Shown here: one piece after another, positions 45,375-52,954 of the stretch
How positions within the stretch are numbered: position 1 is the first letter of the stretch
Layout of the letters: each line of letters begins with the position of its first letter
DNA from: Salinispora oceanensis
GTDB lineage: Bacteria; Actinomycetota; Actinomycetes; Mycobacteriales; Micromonosporaceae
Reading direction: 5' to 3'
Length of the DNA stretch: 64,000 bases
Assembly: GCF_000383575.1 (NCBI RefSeq)
Contig: NZ_KB911579.1
Location: forward strand, 2,574,523-2,638,522
The notes under the pieces: generated by a model
Databases searched by the model: none
What the model was told of the DNA's origin: nothing
The model's input: the letters and a program-made list of their open reading frames with translations, nothing else
Program-made: the position numbers and the translations under genes

Positions 45375-45986
45375 ATGGGGAAGACGCATGAGAGAATTTC
45401 TGGTCGACTCCGGGAGTTTATCGAGGCGCAGCCGATTTTCTTCACCGCGACGGCACCGCTGTCCGGGACCGGAACTGTCAACCTGTCGCCGAAGGGACTT
45501 ACTGGATCGTTCGCCGTCCTTGACGACTTGACGGTGGCCTACCTGGACTTCGCGGGAAGTAACGCGGAGACGATCGCGCATCTGCGCGAGAACGGGCGTA
45601 TTACCCTGATGTGGTGTGCGTTTCAGGGGCCGCCCAACATTGTGCGTATCCATGGGCGTGGTGAACCCGTCTTCCGGGATGACCCGCGTTGGCGTGATGT
45701 TGTTTCCAATTTTCCCCACATCGATACCTCGCTGCACGGCCTACGCGCGATCATTGTCGTGCACGCCGACCTAATCCGCGATACCTGCGGCTATGCTGTG
45801 CCTTTAATGAGCTACGAAGTTGATCGGGATCTGCACGCCAAGCGCTTCTCCAGGGAGGATGATGCGTCGCTTGGGCAGTATTTCGAAAAGAAGGAGTTCG
45901 TCGAGACCAGCATTGACGGGCTTCCCGGTCTGCCGTTGCCGTTGCCGCCCATGCCAGCAGAGAATTCGCGTTCGGGTGAGGTGTAG
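45375..45986 (+). CDS. Pyridoxamine 5'-phosphate oxidase family protein (flavin-type)
   Basis: 203 residues. The split-barrel FMN-binding pattern is visible: PIFFTATAPLSGTGTVNLSP, YLDFAGSNAETIAHLRENGRITLMW and NIVRIHGRGEPVF; residues DLIRDTCGYAVPLMSYEVDRD continue a family found with these oxidases. Likely an F420- or FMN-dependent oxidoreductase rather than a true PdxH, which is encoded separately at 59398. ATG 45375 preceded by GGAAGG. Lower GC than average. Confidence 0.8.
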   Translation: MGKTHERISGRLREFIEAQPIFFTATAPLSGTGTVNLSPKGLTGSFAVLDDLTVAYLDFAGSNAETIAHLRENGRITLMWCAFQGPPNIVRIHGRGEPVFRDDPRWRDVVSNFPHIDTSLHGLRAIIVVHADLIRDTCGYAVPLMSYEVDRDLHAKRFSREDDASLGQYFEKKEFVETSIDGLPGLPLPLPPMPAENSRSGEV

Positions 45987-46431
45987 TCGTGGTGGCCCGG
46001 GTAATGATTCGACTGGTTGGCATTTTTTTGCGATAAAGAGTGTTGATGTGGTTGGTTTTGCCCAATTTGTGTATGCCGGTTTCGGGGTGCGGTCCGAGGG
46101 TGGGTTGTCTGTGCCTGCTGTCGAGCTGCCCCGTCGATGAGCCCACAGGAAAGGTCGGGTTTCAGCGGGTTCGGGGAGTGCGTCGCAGGGCTGTGCGGCG
46201 GTGGACGCGCGTTTGCGGCCCGGGTGGCAGGTGGGCCTTTGGTCGCCTGCGGCGCCGTACATCTGTGGATTGTCGCCGACGCTGGTCTCGCTGTTGGGGC
46301 AGCTCGACAGCTTCGGGAGGTCCTGTTGCCCCGGTGTCCACGCTCTCCCCCCATGGCGTTTGTCCACAGCCTTATCCACAAGCTTTCACGGGTCGGTTGA
46401 AGCCTGCGCCCGCGCTCGGGAGCATCGTTTC
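45987..46431. other. 445 bp AT-richer intergenic region
   Basis: No gene supported. The first 100 bp are AT-rich (a run of seven T at 46023) and could hold a promoter. The last part carries two DnaA-box-like 9-mers (46360-46368 and 46372-46380). Antisense open frames here have no family resemblance. Confidence 0.5.
46360..46380 (+). promoter_or_regulatory. Two DnaA-box-like 9-mers
   Basis: TTGTCCACA at 46360-46368 (the form preferred in Streptomyces and mycobacterial origins) and TTATCCACA at 46372-46380 (the E. coli consensus), same orientation, 12 bp apart start to start. They lie 52 bp upstream of the HTH gene start. DnaA binding is inference. Confidence 0.5.
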
Positions 46432-47079
46432 GTGTCTTTCCATCCCGAGGCTCGCCCCGACCTCAGCCCCGCGGCTCGCCCCGACCTCAGCCCTGCGGCG
46501 CGGCTCGACCTCGGCGCCACGCTGCGTGCCCTGCGCCATTGGGCCGATCTGAGTCAACGCGAGCTGGCGGAGCGTTCGGGCGTACCAAAGAGCACAGTGG
46601 CGCGAATGGAGTCGCAGTCCGGGGCGGACCCCCGGATGCGGACGGTCGAGCGGCTGTTCCGCGCCGTCGGCGTGGAGCTCGTCGCCCGCCTACCTGGAAG
46701 CTCTGAGCGCCTCGGCGATGACCCGGGCGGAGCGGCGCGCGACGAGAGCGGACGTCGCTTCCCTGCCCACCTGGACGTGCGTCCGGTCCGCACCCTTGCG
46801 GACTGGCCGGGGGCGTGGTGGGCGTACTGGTACTCACTGCCGCCGGAGCGCTGGCCACTCCGGGTGCCGGAGTACACCTACGACCTGGACCGCCGGCGCC
46901 GGGATGATCGGCGGCTGCGTCAGTGGCTTTCCCGATGCCCTGCGGGTGCATCGGCTACGAGACGGGCTACCGGAGAGTTCGTGGCTGCTGGTCGCCGAGT
47001 TGCCGGACGGGCGTCGAGTGGGCGAGTTGCGGGCGCACGAGCAGAGCGACGACCTCCTCCTCGGGTACGACCTGGGTGA
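46432..47079 (+). CDS. XRE-type HTH protein, likely N-terminal part of a frameshifted HTH-GNAT fusion
   Basis: From GTG 46432 the frame opens with a doubled RPDLSPAA, then an HTH (LRALRHWADLSQRELAERSG then VPKSTVARMESQS) and FRAVGVELVARL. A linker follows: RRFPAHLDVRPVRTLADWPG and YSLPPERWPLRVPEYTYDLD. This order is the N-terminal half of fused XRE-GNAT proteins of Micromonosporaceae as I remember them. After about 46925 the frame loses sense, whereas the GNAT domain continues in the next frame, so a single-base indel is likely. As read, the gene would end with ~45 non-homologous residues. Confidence 0.6.
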   Translation: MSFHPEARPDLSPAARPDLSPAARLDLGATLRALRHWADLSQRELAERSGVPKSTVARMESQSGADPRMRTVERLFRAVGVELVARLPGSSERLGDDPGGAARDESGRRFPAHLDVRPVRTLADWPGAWWAYWYSLPPERWPLRVPEYTYDLDRRRRDDRRLRQWLSRCPAGASATRRATGEFVAAGRRVAGRASSGRVAGARAERRPPPRVRPG

Positions 47080-47443
47080 TCGGCGATCGATCGTCCTGGA
47101 CGGTGTCGTCGTCGCGCCAGGGCTACGCCGGATGGGGGTCGGCCGCCGGTTGATCGCATTACTCCGCGCCGAGATGAGCCGAGCCGGCCTGCGGAGCGTG
47201 CACGCGGTCGCGCGCGGCGACGGCGTCGGATTCCTCCTCGCGTGCGGCTATCAACAGCAGCGCGACGGATTGCTGCTGGCGCTGCGGTTCGACCTCCCCG
47301 ACCGGCAATCGCCGGCCCCGCCAGCTTCGACCGCGCCCTCAGCCGGGCAAGGCCATGGCGGCCTCGGTGAGGGCGGCGAGAGCCTCGCGGAGGCGCCAGG
47401 CGTCGCGGTCGCGCGGCCCGACCGGATTGGAGATGGTTCGTAA
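46904..47443 (+). CDS. GNAT N-acetyltransferase domain, likely C-terminal part of the frameshifted fusion
   Basis: In frame +1 relative to the HTH gene, ATG 46904 opens GFPDALRVHRLRDGLPESSW, LLVAELPDGRRVGELRAHE and the acetyl-CoA loop VVVAPGLRRMGVGRRLIALL, then VAVARGDG-like and FLLACGYQQQRDG. That is a complete GNAT fold of ~150 residues. The 175 bp overlap with the HTH frame is too large for normal coupled genes, supporting a broken fusion. The open frame runs on to 47443, 105 bp antisense to mqnB; genuine homology ends near 47310. Confidence 0.55.
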   Translation: MIGGCVSGFPDALRVHRLRDGLPESSWLLVAELPDGRRVGELRAHEQSDDLLLGYDLGDRRSIVLDGVVVAPGLRRMGVGRRLIALLRAEMSRAGLRSVHAVARGDGVGFLLACGYQQQRDGLLLALRFDLPDRQSPAPPASTAPSAGQGHGGLGEGGESLAEAPGVAVARPDRIGDGS

Positions 47444-47989
47444 CTCGACGAAGGGTAGGCCGGCTTGCGCGGCGGCGACGGCCACCCCGTACCCCTCCAT
47501 GGCCTCGGCCACCGCGTCGGGGTGCCGGCCGAGGAGCGCCTCGGTACCGGCGACCGTTCCGGTGACCGTGCTGACCGTCAGTACCGGACCGACCGCGGCG
47601 GCTGGAAGCGCGGCCCGGAGGGTGGCGACCAGGTTCGGGTCCGCGGTGATGGTGGGGCCGGCGCCCAGCAACTCGGCCGGCATCCCGAGCTGGTCCACGG
47701 GGATGAAGCCCGTCGGGGAGTCGGCGCCCAGGTCGGCCGCGACCGCACTGGTGCCGACGACCGTGCCGCCGACCTCGATCCGGTCCGGGAAGCCACCTGC
47801 CACGCCCGCGCTGACGACCAGGCGGTACGGGTGGCCAGCGGCCTCCGCCAGGGCCAGCAGCCGGGCGGTGCCGGCCCCGGCCACCGCCGGACCGACTCCG
47901 ACCGGCGCTACCGTGACCGCCGGTCCCCGCCCCGCGCGGACCGCCTCGGCCTCGGCGGGAACCGCGGTGACGACCAGGACACCGGTCAC
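47339..47989 (-). CDS. mqnB: Futalosine hydrolase
   Basis: 216 residues of the nucleoside phosphorylase/MTAN fold: VLVVTAVPAEAEAV at the N-terminus, GVGPAVAGAGTARLL, VVSAGVAGGFP, and VAEAMEGYGVAVAAAQAGLPFVELRTISNPVGPRD with the catalytic Asp region. It cleaves futalosine to dehypoxanthine futalosine in the futalosine route of menaquinone synthesis. ATG 47989 overlaps the end of the upstream MFS gene by 4 bp. No other mqn gene is in the window. Confidence 0.9.
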   Translation of the reverse strand: MTGVLVVTAVPAEAEAVRAGRGPAVTVAPVGVGPAVAGAGTARLLALAEAAGHPYRLVVSAGVAGGFPDRIEVGGTVVGTSAVAADLGADSPTGFIPVDQLGMPAELLGAGPTITADPNLVATLRAALPAAAVGPVLTVSTVTGTVAGTEALLGRHPDAVAEAMEGYGVAVAAAQAGLPFVELRTISNPVGPRDRDAWRLREALAALTEAAMALPG

Positions 47990-49575
47990 GGGATCGACCC
48001 GGGGCGGGTCTCATCATCGGCGCCGCCCGGCCCGCCCACCGCCGACGACGGGCGGTAGAGGTGGAAACCCGGTGGTGCCGGGTCAACGCCGCCCCCGGTG
48101 CCCGGTCTCGGGGCGGGCGAGGTGGGGGTCGGGTCGTCGGTGGCGGGCTCGACCAGGGTCGGCTCGTCCTCGGCGACTTCGTCGTCCGCCAACGGCCGAC
48201 CAGCCAGCCGCTCCGCCCGCAGCCGGCCCGCAACCAGGATGCCGCGGGCCGTGGCGAGCGTCGCGACCCCGGCGGAGACGGCGATGCCGAGCCGGCCGTC
48301 GAAGGGGACGAGACCCAGCCCGCCGCCGGCGACGAAGGCGAGCATGAGTGCCGTCTCCGAGTGGGCGAACGAGCTGGCACGCAGCCGTTCGGGGATGCGC
48401 TCCTGGATCGAGGCGTCCACCGCGAGCTTGGCGATGCCGCTGGTCAATGCGGTGACCAGGCAGAGTAGGGCGACCATCAGCAGCGAGAACTTGAGCGTGG
48501 CGAGGACGGCCACCCCAGCGATGATCACCATGCCGCTGGATTGCAGCGCCGCCGGGCGATGGATCCGCAGCCGGGTGCCGATCGCGGTGGCCAGGAAGCT
48601 GCCGATCGCCAGCGCCCCGCCGACCAGCCCGAGGGCGGCCTCGTCGCCCAGGTCGCGGCCGAAGACAACGGTGGTCAGGTCGCCGGCCTTGATCGCGAAG
48701 GCCAGGAAGAGCAGCAGGAAGCCGTAGACCGCGCGCAGCGTGGCGGCGCCGATCAGGGTGGCGATCACCAGCCGGCCATGTGGGCCTCCCCGGCCGAGGG
48801 GACGGTCGCCGGAGCTTCGGCGGAGCGCCCGCAGCGGGCGCGGTACCCGCTCGGGCGGCTCCGAGTCCGCCTTCGGTGGTAGTCGCAGGGCGATGACCAT
48901 CCCGACCAGGAAGATCACCGAGGCGACCCGCAGCGGCCACTGCGGACCGAACCAGAAGGCGGCCAGACCGATCGGTGCGAGTAGGGCACCAGCTATCGTG
49001 CCGTACACGCTGGCTCTGGCCCCGACCTGGGAGAGCCCGAGCCCCTCCGGGAGGAGCCGGGGTACGGCGGCGGAGCGGGCCACCCCGTACGCGCGGGAGA
49101 GCGCCAACACTCCGAAGGCCGCCGGGTACAGGCCGAAGCCGTGGATGTAGTCAGAGATCAGCCAGGCCAGGAACGCCCGCCCGAGCATGCTGGTGGCCAG
49201 TGCGTAGCGCCGGCCGTGCCGAAAGTGATCAAGCAGCGGACCGACCACCGGGGCGAGTAGGGCGAACGGGATCATGGTTACCAGCAGGTAGAGCGCGACC
49301 TTGCTGCGCGCCTCCCCGAGCGGCACGTTGAAGAAGATCGTCCCAGCCAGGCCGATCGCGATCAGGGTGTCCCCGGCGCAGGAGAGTGCGTGCAGGTCGA
49401 AGAGGCGGACCATGCCGGTCTCCCGGCCGGCGCCCCGGGCGCGGGCCCGCCCCACCGACTGGGTCATCCAGCGGCCGCCGCTGACCGAACCGCGCAGCAG
49501 CAGGCGGACGGCCTTGACGGCGGTGCCGACAGTCCACCCGAGGAAGGAGCGCTCGGAGCGGAGGGAGGACGGCAT
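47986..49575 (-). CDS. MFS transporter
   Basis: 529 residues with about 12 helices and Pro/Asp-rich N- and C-terminal tails (the last ~90 residues hydrophilic). Core stretch GPLLDHFRHGRRYALATSMLGRAFLAWLI is the MFS loop 2-3 motif. The pattern fits drug-efflux-like MFS proteins; it is usually the gene before futalosine hydrolase in this family of genomes, to which it is coupled by ATGA. Start ATG 49575; GTG a few codons upstream possible. Confidence 0.82.
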   Translation of the reverse strand: MPSSLRSERSFLGWTVGTAVKAVRLLLRGSVSGGRWMTQSVGRARARGAGRETGMVRLFDLHALSCAGDTLIAIGLAGTIFFNVPLGEARSKVALYLLVTMIPFALLAPVVGPLLDHFRHGRRYALATSMLGRAFLAWLISDYIHGFGLYPAAFGVLALSRAYGVARSAAVPRLLPEGLGLSQVGARASVYGTIAGALLAPIGLAAFWFGPQWPLRVASVIFLVGMVIALRLPPKADSEPPERVPRPLRALRRSSGDRPLGRGGPHGRLVIATLIGAATLRAVYGFLLLFLAFAIKAGDLTTVVFGRDLGDEAALGLVGGALAIGSFLATAIGTRLRIHRPAALQSSGMVIIAGVAVLATLKFSLLMVALLCLVTALTSGIAKLAVDASIQERIPERLRASSFAHSETALMLAFVAGGGLGLVPFDGRLGIAVSAGVATLATARGILVAGRLRAERLAGRPLADDEVAEDEPTLVEPATDDPTPTSPAPRPGTGGGVDPAPPGFHLYRPSSAVGGPGGADDETRPGSIP

Positions 49576-49678
49576 GTGCACCAGTCTCACCCATCGGCCC
49601 GGGGTGCGCGCCACCACTGCCACGTTTGGTTCGGGGAGTCCCTGTCAGGTGGTCCCACGCATGGGGAACAATGGTCGG

Positions 49679-50500
49679 GTGACCAGGTCCGCCTCCGCTC
49701 GTGCCCCCCGTCTCGACCAGGTCTGTGCTGCCGCCGTCGAGGTGGCTCGCGACGCCATCACCGAGGTTGACCCGGCGGATGTCGGCGATCATCTCCAAAC
49801 TCTTGCCGAAGGTGATCGTCTCGTCACGCACTACTTCGAGTGCCGGCTCGCCGGTTATCGCGGCTGGCGGTGGGCGGTCACCGTCACCCGGGTGCCTCGC
49901 AGTCGTACGGTCACCGTGTGTGAGACCGTGTTGCTGCCCGGCCCGGATGCGTTGCTCGCCCCGGGCTGGCTGCCCTGGCAGGAGCGACTGCAGCCCGGTG
50001 ACCTCGGCCCGGGTGACCTGCTGCCCAGCCCGCCCGACGACGACCGGCTCCAGCCCGGCTACCTGCTCTCCGACGACCCGGCGGTCGAGGAGGTCGCCTG
50101 GGAGCTGGGTCTCGGCCGGGTGCGGGTGATGTCCCGGGAGGGGCGTGGCGAAGCCGCCCAACGGTGGTACGACGGCGACCACGGGCCAACCGCGCCGATC
50201 GCCACCGCCGCTCCGGTGGCTGCCCGCTGCGGGACCTGTGGCTTCTATCTGCCGCTCGCCGGCGCGCTGTGTCAGTCCTTCGGCGCCTGCGGCAACCTCT
50301 TCGCTCCGGATGACGGCCGCGTGGTCAGCGCCGACCACGGCTGCGGTGCGCACTCGGAGATTCTGGCCGAGACCCCGGAGACCCCGGTCGAGGCGTTACC
50401 GACTGTCTACGACGACAGCGCGGTGGAGGCCGTATCGGTGCGCGAGGCCGACGCGTCTGCCGGAGCCGCCGAGGTGGCGGAGTCGAATGGCCAGCCGTGA
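49679..50500 (+). CDS. DUF3027 family protein
   Basis: About 273 residues. Family features: APRLDQVCAAAVEVARDAI, VTHYFECRLAGYRGWRWAVTV, LLPGPDALLAPGWLPWQERLQPGDL and a zinc-finger-like segment CGTCGFYLPLAGALCQSFGAC. Function unknown; DUF3027 is actinobacterial. GTG 49679 (alternatively ATG 49661, with AGGTGG ~8 bp upstream). Convergent with the DUF2530 gene. Confidence 0.88.
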   Translation: MTRSASARAPRLDQVCAAAVEVARDAITEVDPADVGDHLQTLAEGDRLVTHYFECRLAGYRGWRWAVTVTRVPRSRTVTVCETVLLPGPDALLAPGWLPWQERLQPGDLGPGDLLPSPPDDDRLQPGYLLSDDPAVEEVAWELGLGRVRVMSREGRGEAAQRWYDGDHGPTAPIATAAPVAARCGTCGFYLPLAGALCQSFGACGNLFAPDDGRVVSADHGCGAHSEILAETPETPVEALPTVYDDSAVEAVSVREADASAGAAEVAESNGQP

Positions 50501-50518
50501 GGTGATCGCCGGCGTGGG

Positions 50519-50764
50519 TCAGTGACCGGCGCGGCGGCGACGTCGGTGCGAGTCGTGCCGCATCATCACGGCGAGACCGGGCAGACCCCACAGGAACCCA
50601 GCCAGGCAGGTCCAGAGCCAGCCTTCACGGCCGGTTTCCACCAGCTGGTCGCGAAAGAACAGCAGCACGATTCCGGCGATCGCCCAGCCGACCATCCCGG
50701 CGAGGGCGAACGGCGCCATCGGCGGGTCGAGCGGTTCCGGCCGCGGTGGCGGCTGCTTCAGCAC
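50519..50764 (-). CDS. DUF2530 small membrane protein
   Basis: 81 residues from GTG 50764 (VLKQPPPRPEPLDPPMAPFAL), two membrane helices (PFALAGMVGWAIAGIVLLFF and WLWTCLAGFLWGLPGLAVMM) and a basic HDSHRRRRR tail. DUF2530 is an actinobacterial family of unknown role, commonly beside DUF3027 and the purine permease as here. Start lacks a strong ribosome binding site. Confidence 0.82.
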   Translation of the reverse strand: MLKQPPPRPEPLDPPMAPFALAGMVGWAIAGIVLLFFRDQLVETGREGWLWTCLAGFLWGLPGLAVMMRHDSHRRRRRAGH

Positions 50765-50853
50765 GGAGTAAGCGTACGGGATCAGTTCCCCCGGCAGGCC
50801 GACCGTCTGCGACGATGCGGCCGACGAGACAAGAGAGCACCTGCGAGGACCCG

Positions 50854-52326
50854 ATGGCAGTAGCCCCGCCCGACGATGCCACGCCGCCCGCGACACCGCG
50901 GAACGGTTTCGACCGTTACTTCGAGATCTCCGCCCGCGGTTCGACGCTGGGCCGGGAGGTGCGTGGTGGGTTCGCGACCTTCTTCACGATGGCCTACATC
51001 GTGGTGCTCAACCCGCTGATCCTCGGCTCCGCCGTTGACGGCGCCGGGGAGCGGCTGCCGATCCCGGCGCTCGCCGCGGCGACCGCGTTGGTCGCCGGCC
51101 TGGCGACGATCCTGATGGGCGTGGTGGGCCGGTTCCCGCTGGCGGTCGCCGCCGGTCTCGGCGTCAACGCGCTGGTCGCGTACGAGATCGCCCCGGAGAT
51201 GACCTGGGCGGACGCGATGGGTCTGGTGGTGATCGAGGGTGTGATCATCGCGGTGCTGGTGTTGACCGGTTTGCGTACCGCGGTGTTCCGCTCGGTGCCC
51301 ACCCAGATGAAGGCGGCGATCGGGGTCGGCATCGGGCTGTTCCTGACCATCATCGGTCTGGTTGACGCGGGCTTCGTCCGGCGGCTCCCGGACGCGGCGA
51401 ACACCACCGTCCCGGTCGGCCTGGGCATCGGCGGCAAGCTGGTCAGCTGGCCGATGTTGGTCTTCGTGGTGGGTCTGCTGCTGACTCTGGTGCTGGTGGT
51501 ACGCCGGGTCAAGGGCGCGATCCTGATCGGCATCCTCGCCTCGACCGGGTTGGCGCTCGTCATCGAGGCGCTGGGCAACATCGGCCCGTCGGTGGTCAAC
51601 GGGGTGTCGAATCCCCAGGGCTGGTCGCTGACCGTGCCCGAGTTGCCGAGCCGAATCCTGGATGTGCCGGATCTGTCGCTGCTTGGCCAGTTCAACGTGC
51701 TCGATTCGTGGAGCCGGGCCGGCTGGCTGGTCGTGCTGATGTTCATCTTCACGCTGATCATCACTGACTTCTTCGACACGATGGGCACGATGGTGGCGGT
51801 CGGCCAGGAGGGTGGGATGCTCGACGAGCAGGGCACCCCGCCCCGGGCGAAGGAGATCCTGCTGGTCGACTCGATCGCCGCGGCCGGCGGCGGTGTCGCG
51901 AGCGTGTCCAGTAACACGGCGTACATCGAGAGCGCGGCCGGTGTCGCGGAGGGTGCCCGGACGGGCGCGGCCAACCTGGTCACCGGGGCGCTCTTCCTGC
52001 TGGCGATGTTCCTCACGCCGCTGGTGCTGGTGGTGCCCTTCGAGGCCGCGTCAACCGCGCTCGTGGTGGTCGGGTTCCTGATGATGACCGCGGTGCGGAC
52101 CATCGACTGGACCGACTTCGAGATCGCGATCCCGGCGTTCCTCACGATCGTGTTGATGCCGTTCACGTACTCGATCTCCAACGGCATCGGCGCCGGTGTG
52201 ATCGTGTACGTGTTGATGAAGGTCGCTCGGGGTAAGACGCGCGAGGTCCACCCGCTGCTGTACGGCGTGGCGGCGCTCTTCGTGCTGTACTTCCTGCGCG
52301 GACCGATCGAGTCGGTACTGCTGTGA
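50854..52326 (+). CDS. NCS2-type purine permease, AzgA-like
   Basis: 490 residues, about 12-13 helices. AzgA/GhxP-type signatures: RGGFATFFTMAYIVVLNPLIL, GLGVNALVAYEIAP, LIITDFFDTMGTMVAVGQ, and SSNTAYIESAAGVAEGARTG. This branch transports guanine, hypoxanthine or adenine with protons. ATG 50854 has GAGGAC 6 bp upstream. Followed by a strong hairpin. Confidence 0.9.
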   Translation: MAVAPPDDATPPATPRNGFDRYFEISARGSTLGREVRGGFATFFTMAYIVVLNPLILGSAVDGAGERLPIPALAAATALVAGLATILMGVVGRFPLAVAAGLGVNALVAYEIAPEMTWADAMGLVVIEGVIIAVLVLTGLRTAVFRSVPTQMKAAIGVGIGLFLTIIGLVDAGFVRRLPDAANTTVPVGLGIGGKLVSWPMLVFVVGLLLTLVLVVRRVKGAILIGILASTGLALVIEALGNIGPSVVNGVSNPQGWSLTVPELPSRILDVPDLSLLGQFNVLDSWSRAGWLVVLMFIFTLIITDFFDTMGTMVAVGQEGGMLDEQGTPPRAKEILLVDSIAAAGGGVASVSSNTAYIESAAGVAEGARTGAANLVTGALFLLAMFLTPLVLVVPFEAASTALVVVGFLMMTAVRTIDWTDFEIAIPAFLTIVLMPFTYSISNGIGAGVIVYVLMKVARGKTREVHPLLYGVAALFVLYFLRGPIESVLL

Positions 52327-52330
52327 CGCG

Positions 52331-52366
52331 GGGCGCGGGGTCGGGCAGCGGACCGGCCCCGCGCCC
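52331..52366 (+). terminator. Hairpin terminator after the purine permease
   Basis: 10 bp stem GGGCGCGGGG / CCCCGCGCCC with a 16 nt loop, immediately after the permease stop. Confidence 0.55.
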
Positions 52367-52421
52367 TCGCGTGGTACTCCGCGTGAGCCTGGTCATATCG
52401 CATGTCGTTAGCTAGGCTTAT

Positions 52422-52436
52422 TAGTTAGGCTAACTA
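52422..52436. promoter_or_regulatory. Palindromic MarR operator candidate
   Basis: Perfect 7 bp inverted repeat TAGTTAG-G-CTAACTA, very AT-rich for this genome, with a related TTAGCTAGGCT just upstream. It ends 17 bp before the MarR start, where it would overlap the promoter and allow autorepression. Confidence 0.6.
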
Positions 52437-52453
52437 CAGTGACGGAGCAGACG

Positions 52454-52888
52454 GTGACGGCGAAGAGCGTGCCACCGGTGCAGCTGGCGGTCCAGCTGCG
52501 GGATGCGATTACCCGACTCAACCGGCGGGTCCGCCAGGCCAGACCGGTTGGTGACCTGACGGTCACCCAGCTCTCCGCGCTCACCAGCCTCCGGCTGGCG
52601 GGCGCGCTGACGCCCCGGGAACTCGCCGACGTCGAACGGGTTCAGCCGCCGACGATGACCAAGATCGTCGCGAAGCTGGAGGAGCGCGGCCTCGTGCAGC
52701 GCACCCCCCACCCGACCGACGGCCGGCAGGTGATCCTCGCCGCGACGGAGGGGGGCGGAGCGGTGCTGGACCAGTTCGAGCGCGTTCGGGACCAATGGCT
52801 GGCCCACCGGTTGGCCGAACTGAGTGCGGAGGAACGGGAGACGCTGCGCCAGGCAGCAGAGATTCTGCAACAGCTCACCCGTAACTGA
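52454..52888 (+). CDS. MarR-family transcriptional regulator
   Basis: 144 residues. Winged-helix core: LTVTQLSALTSLRLAGALTP, RELADVERVQPPTMTKIVAKLEERGLV and QRTPHPTDGRQVILAATE. GTG 52454 with GGAG 6 bp upstream is favoured; GTG 52439 five codons earlier touches the palindrome. It is followed 66 bp later by an MFS gene on the same strand, the classic MarR-efflux pairing. Confidence 0.88.
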   Translation: MTAKSVPPVQLAVQLRDAITRLNRRVRQARPVGDLTVTQLSALTSLRLAGALTPRELADVERVQPPTMTKIVAKLEERGLVQRTPHPTDGRQVILAATEGGGAVLDQFERVRDQWLAHRLAELSAEERETLRQAAEILQQLTRN

Positions 52889-52954
52889 ACCTCTCGCCTC
52901 GCCTCGCCTGCGCCGTCACGGCGAAGACGCGTACGCGAGGGAGGCGCACCAAGA

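Noticed and set aside
45751..46381. Minus-strand frames in the 46 kb intergenic region
   Set aside because: No homology, no ribosome binding site, partly antisense to the oxidase gene.
45987..46431. A replication origin at the DnaA-box pair
   Set aside because: Only two boxes, no origin-associated genes or AT-rich unwinding element; kept as a possible DnaA-binding site only.
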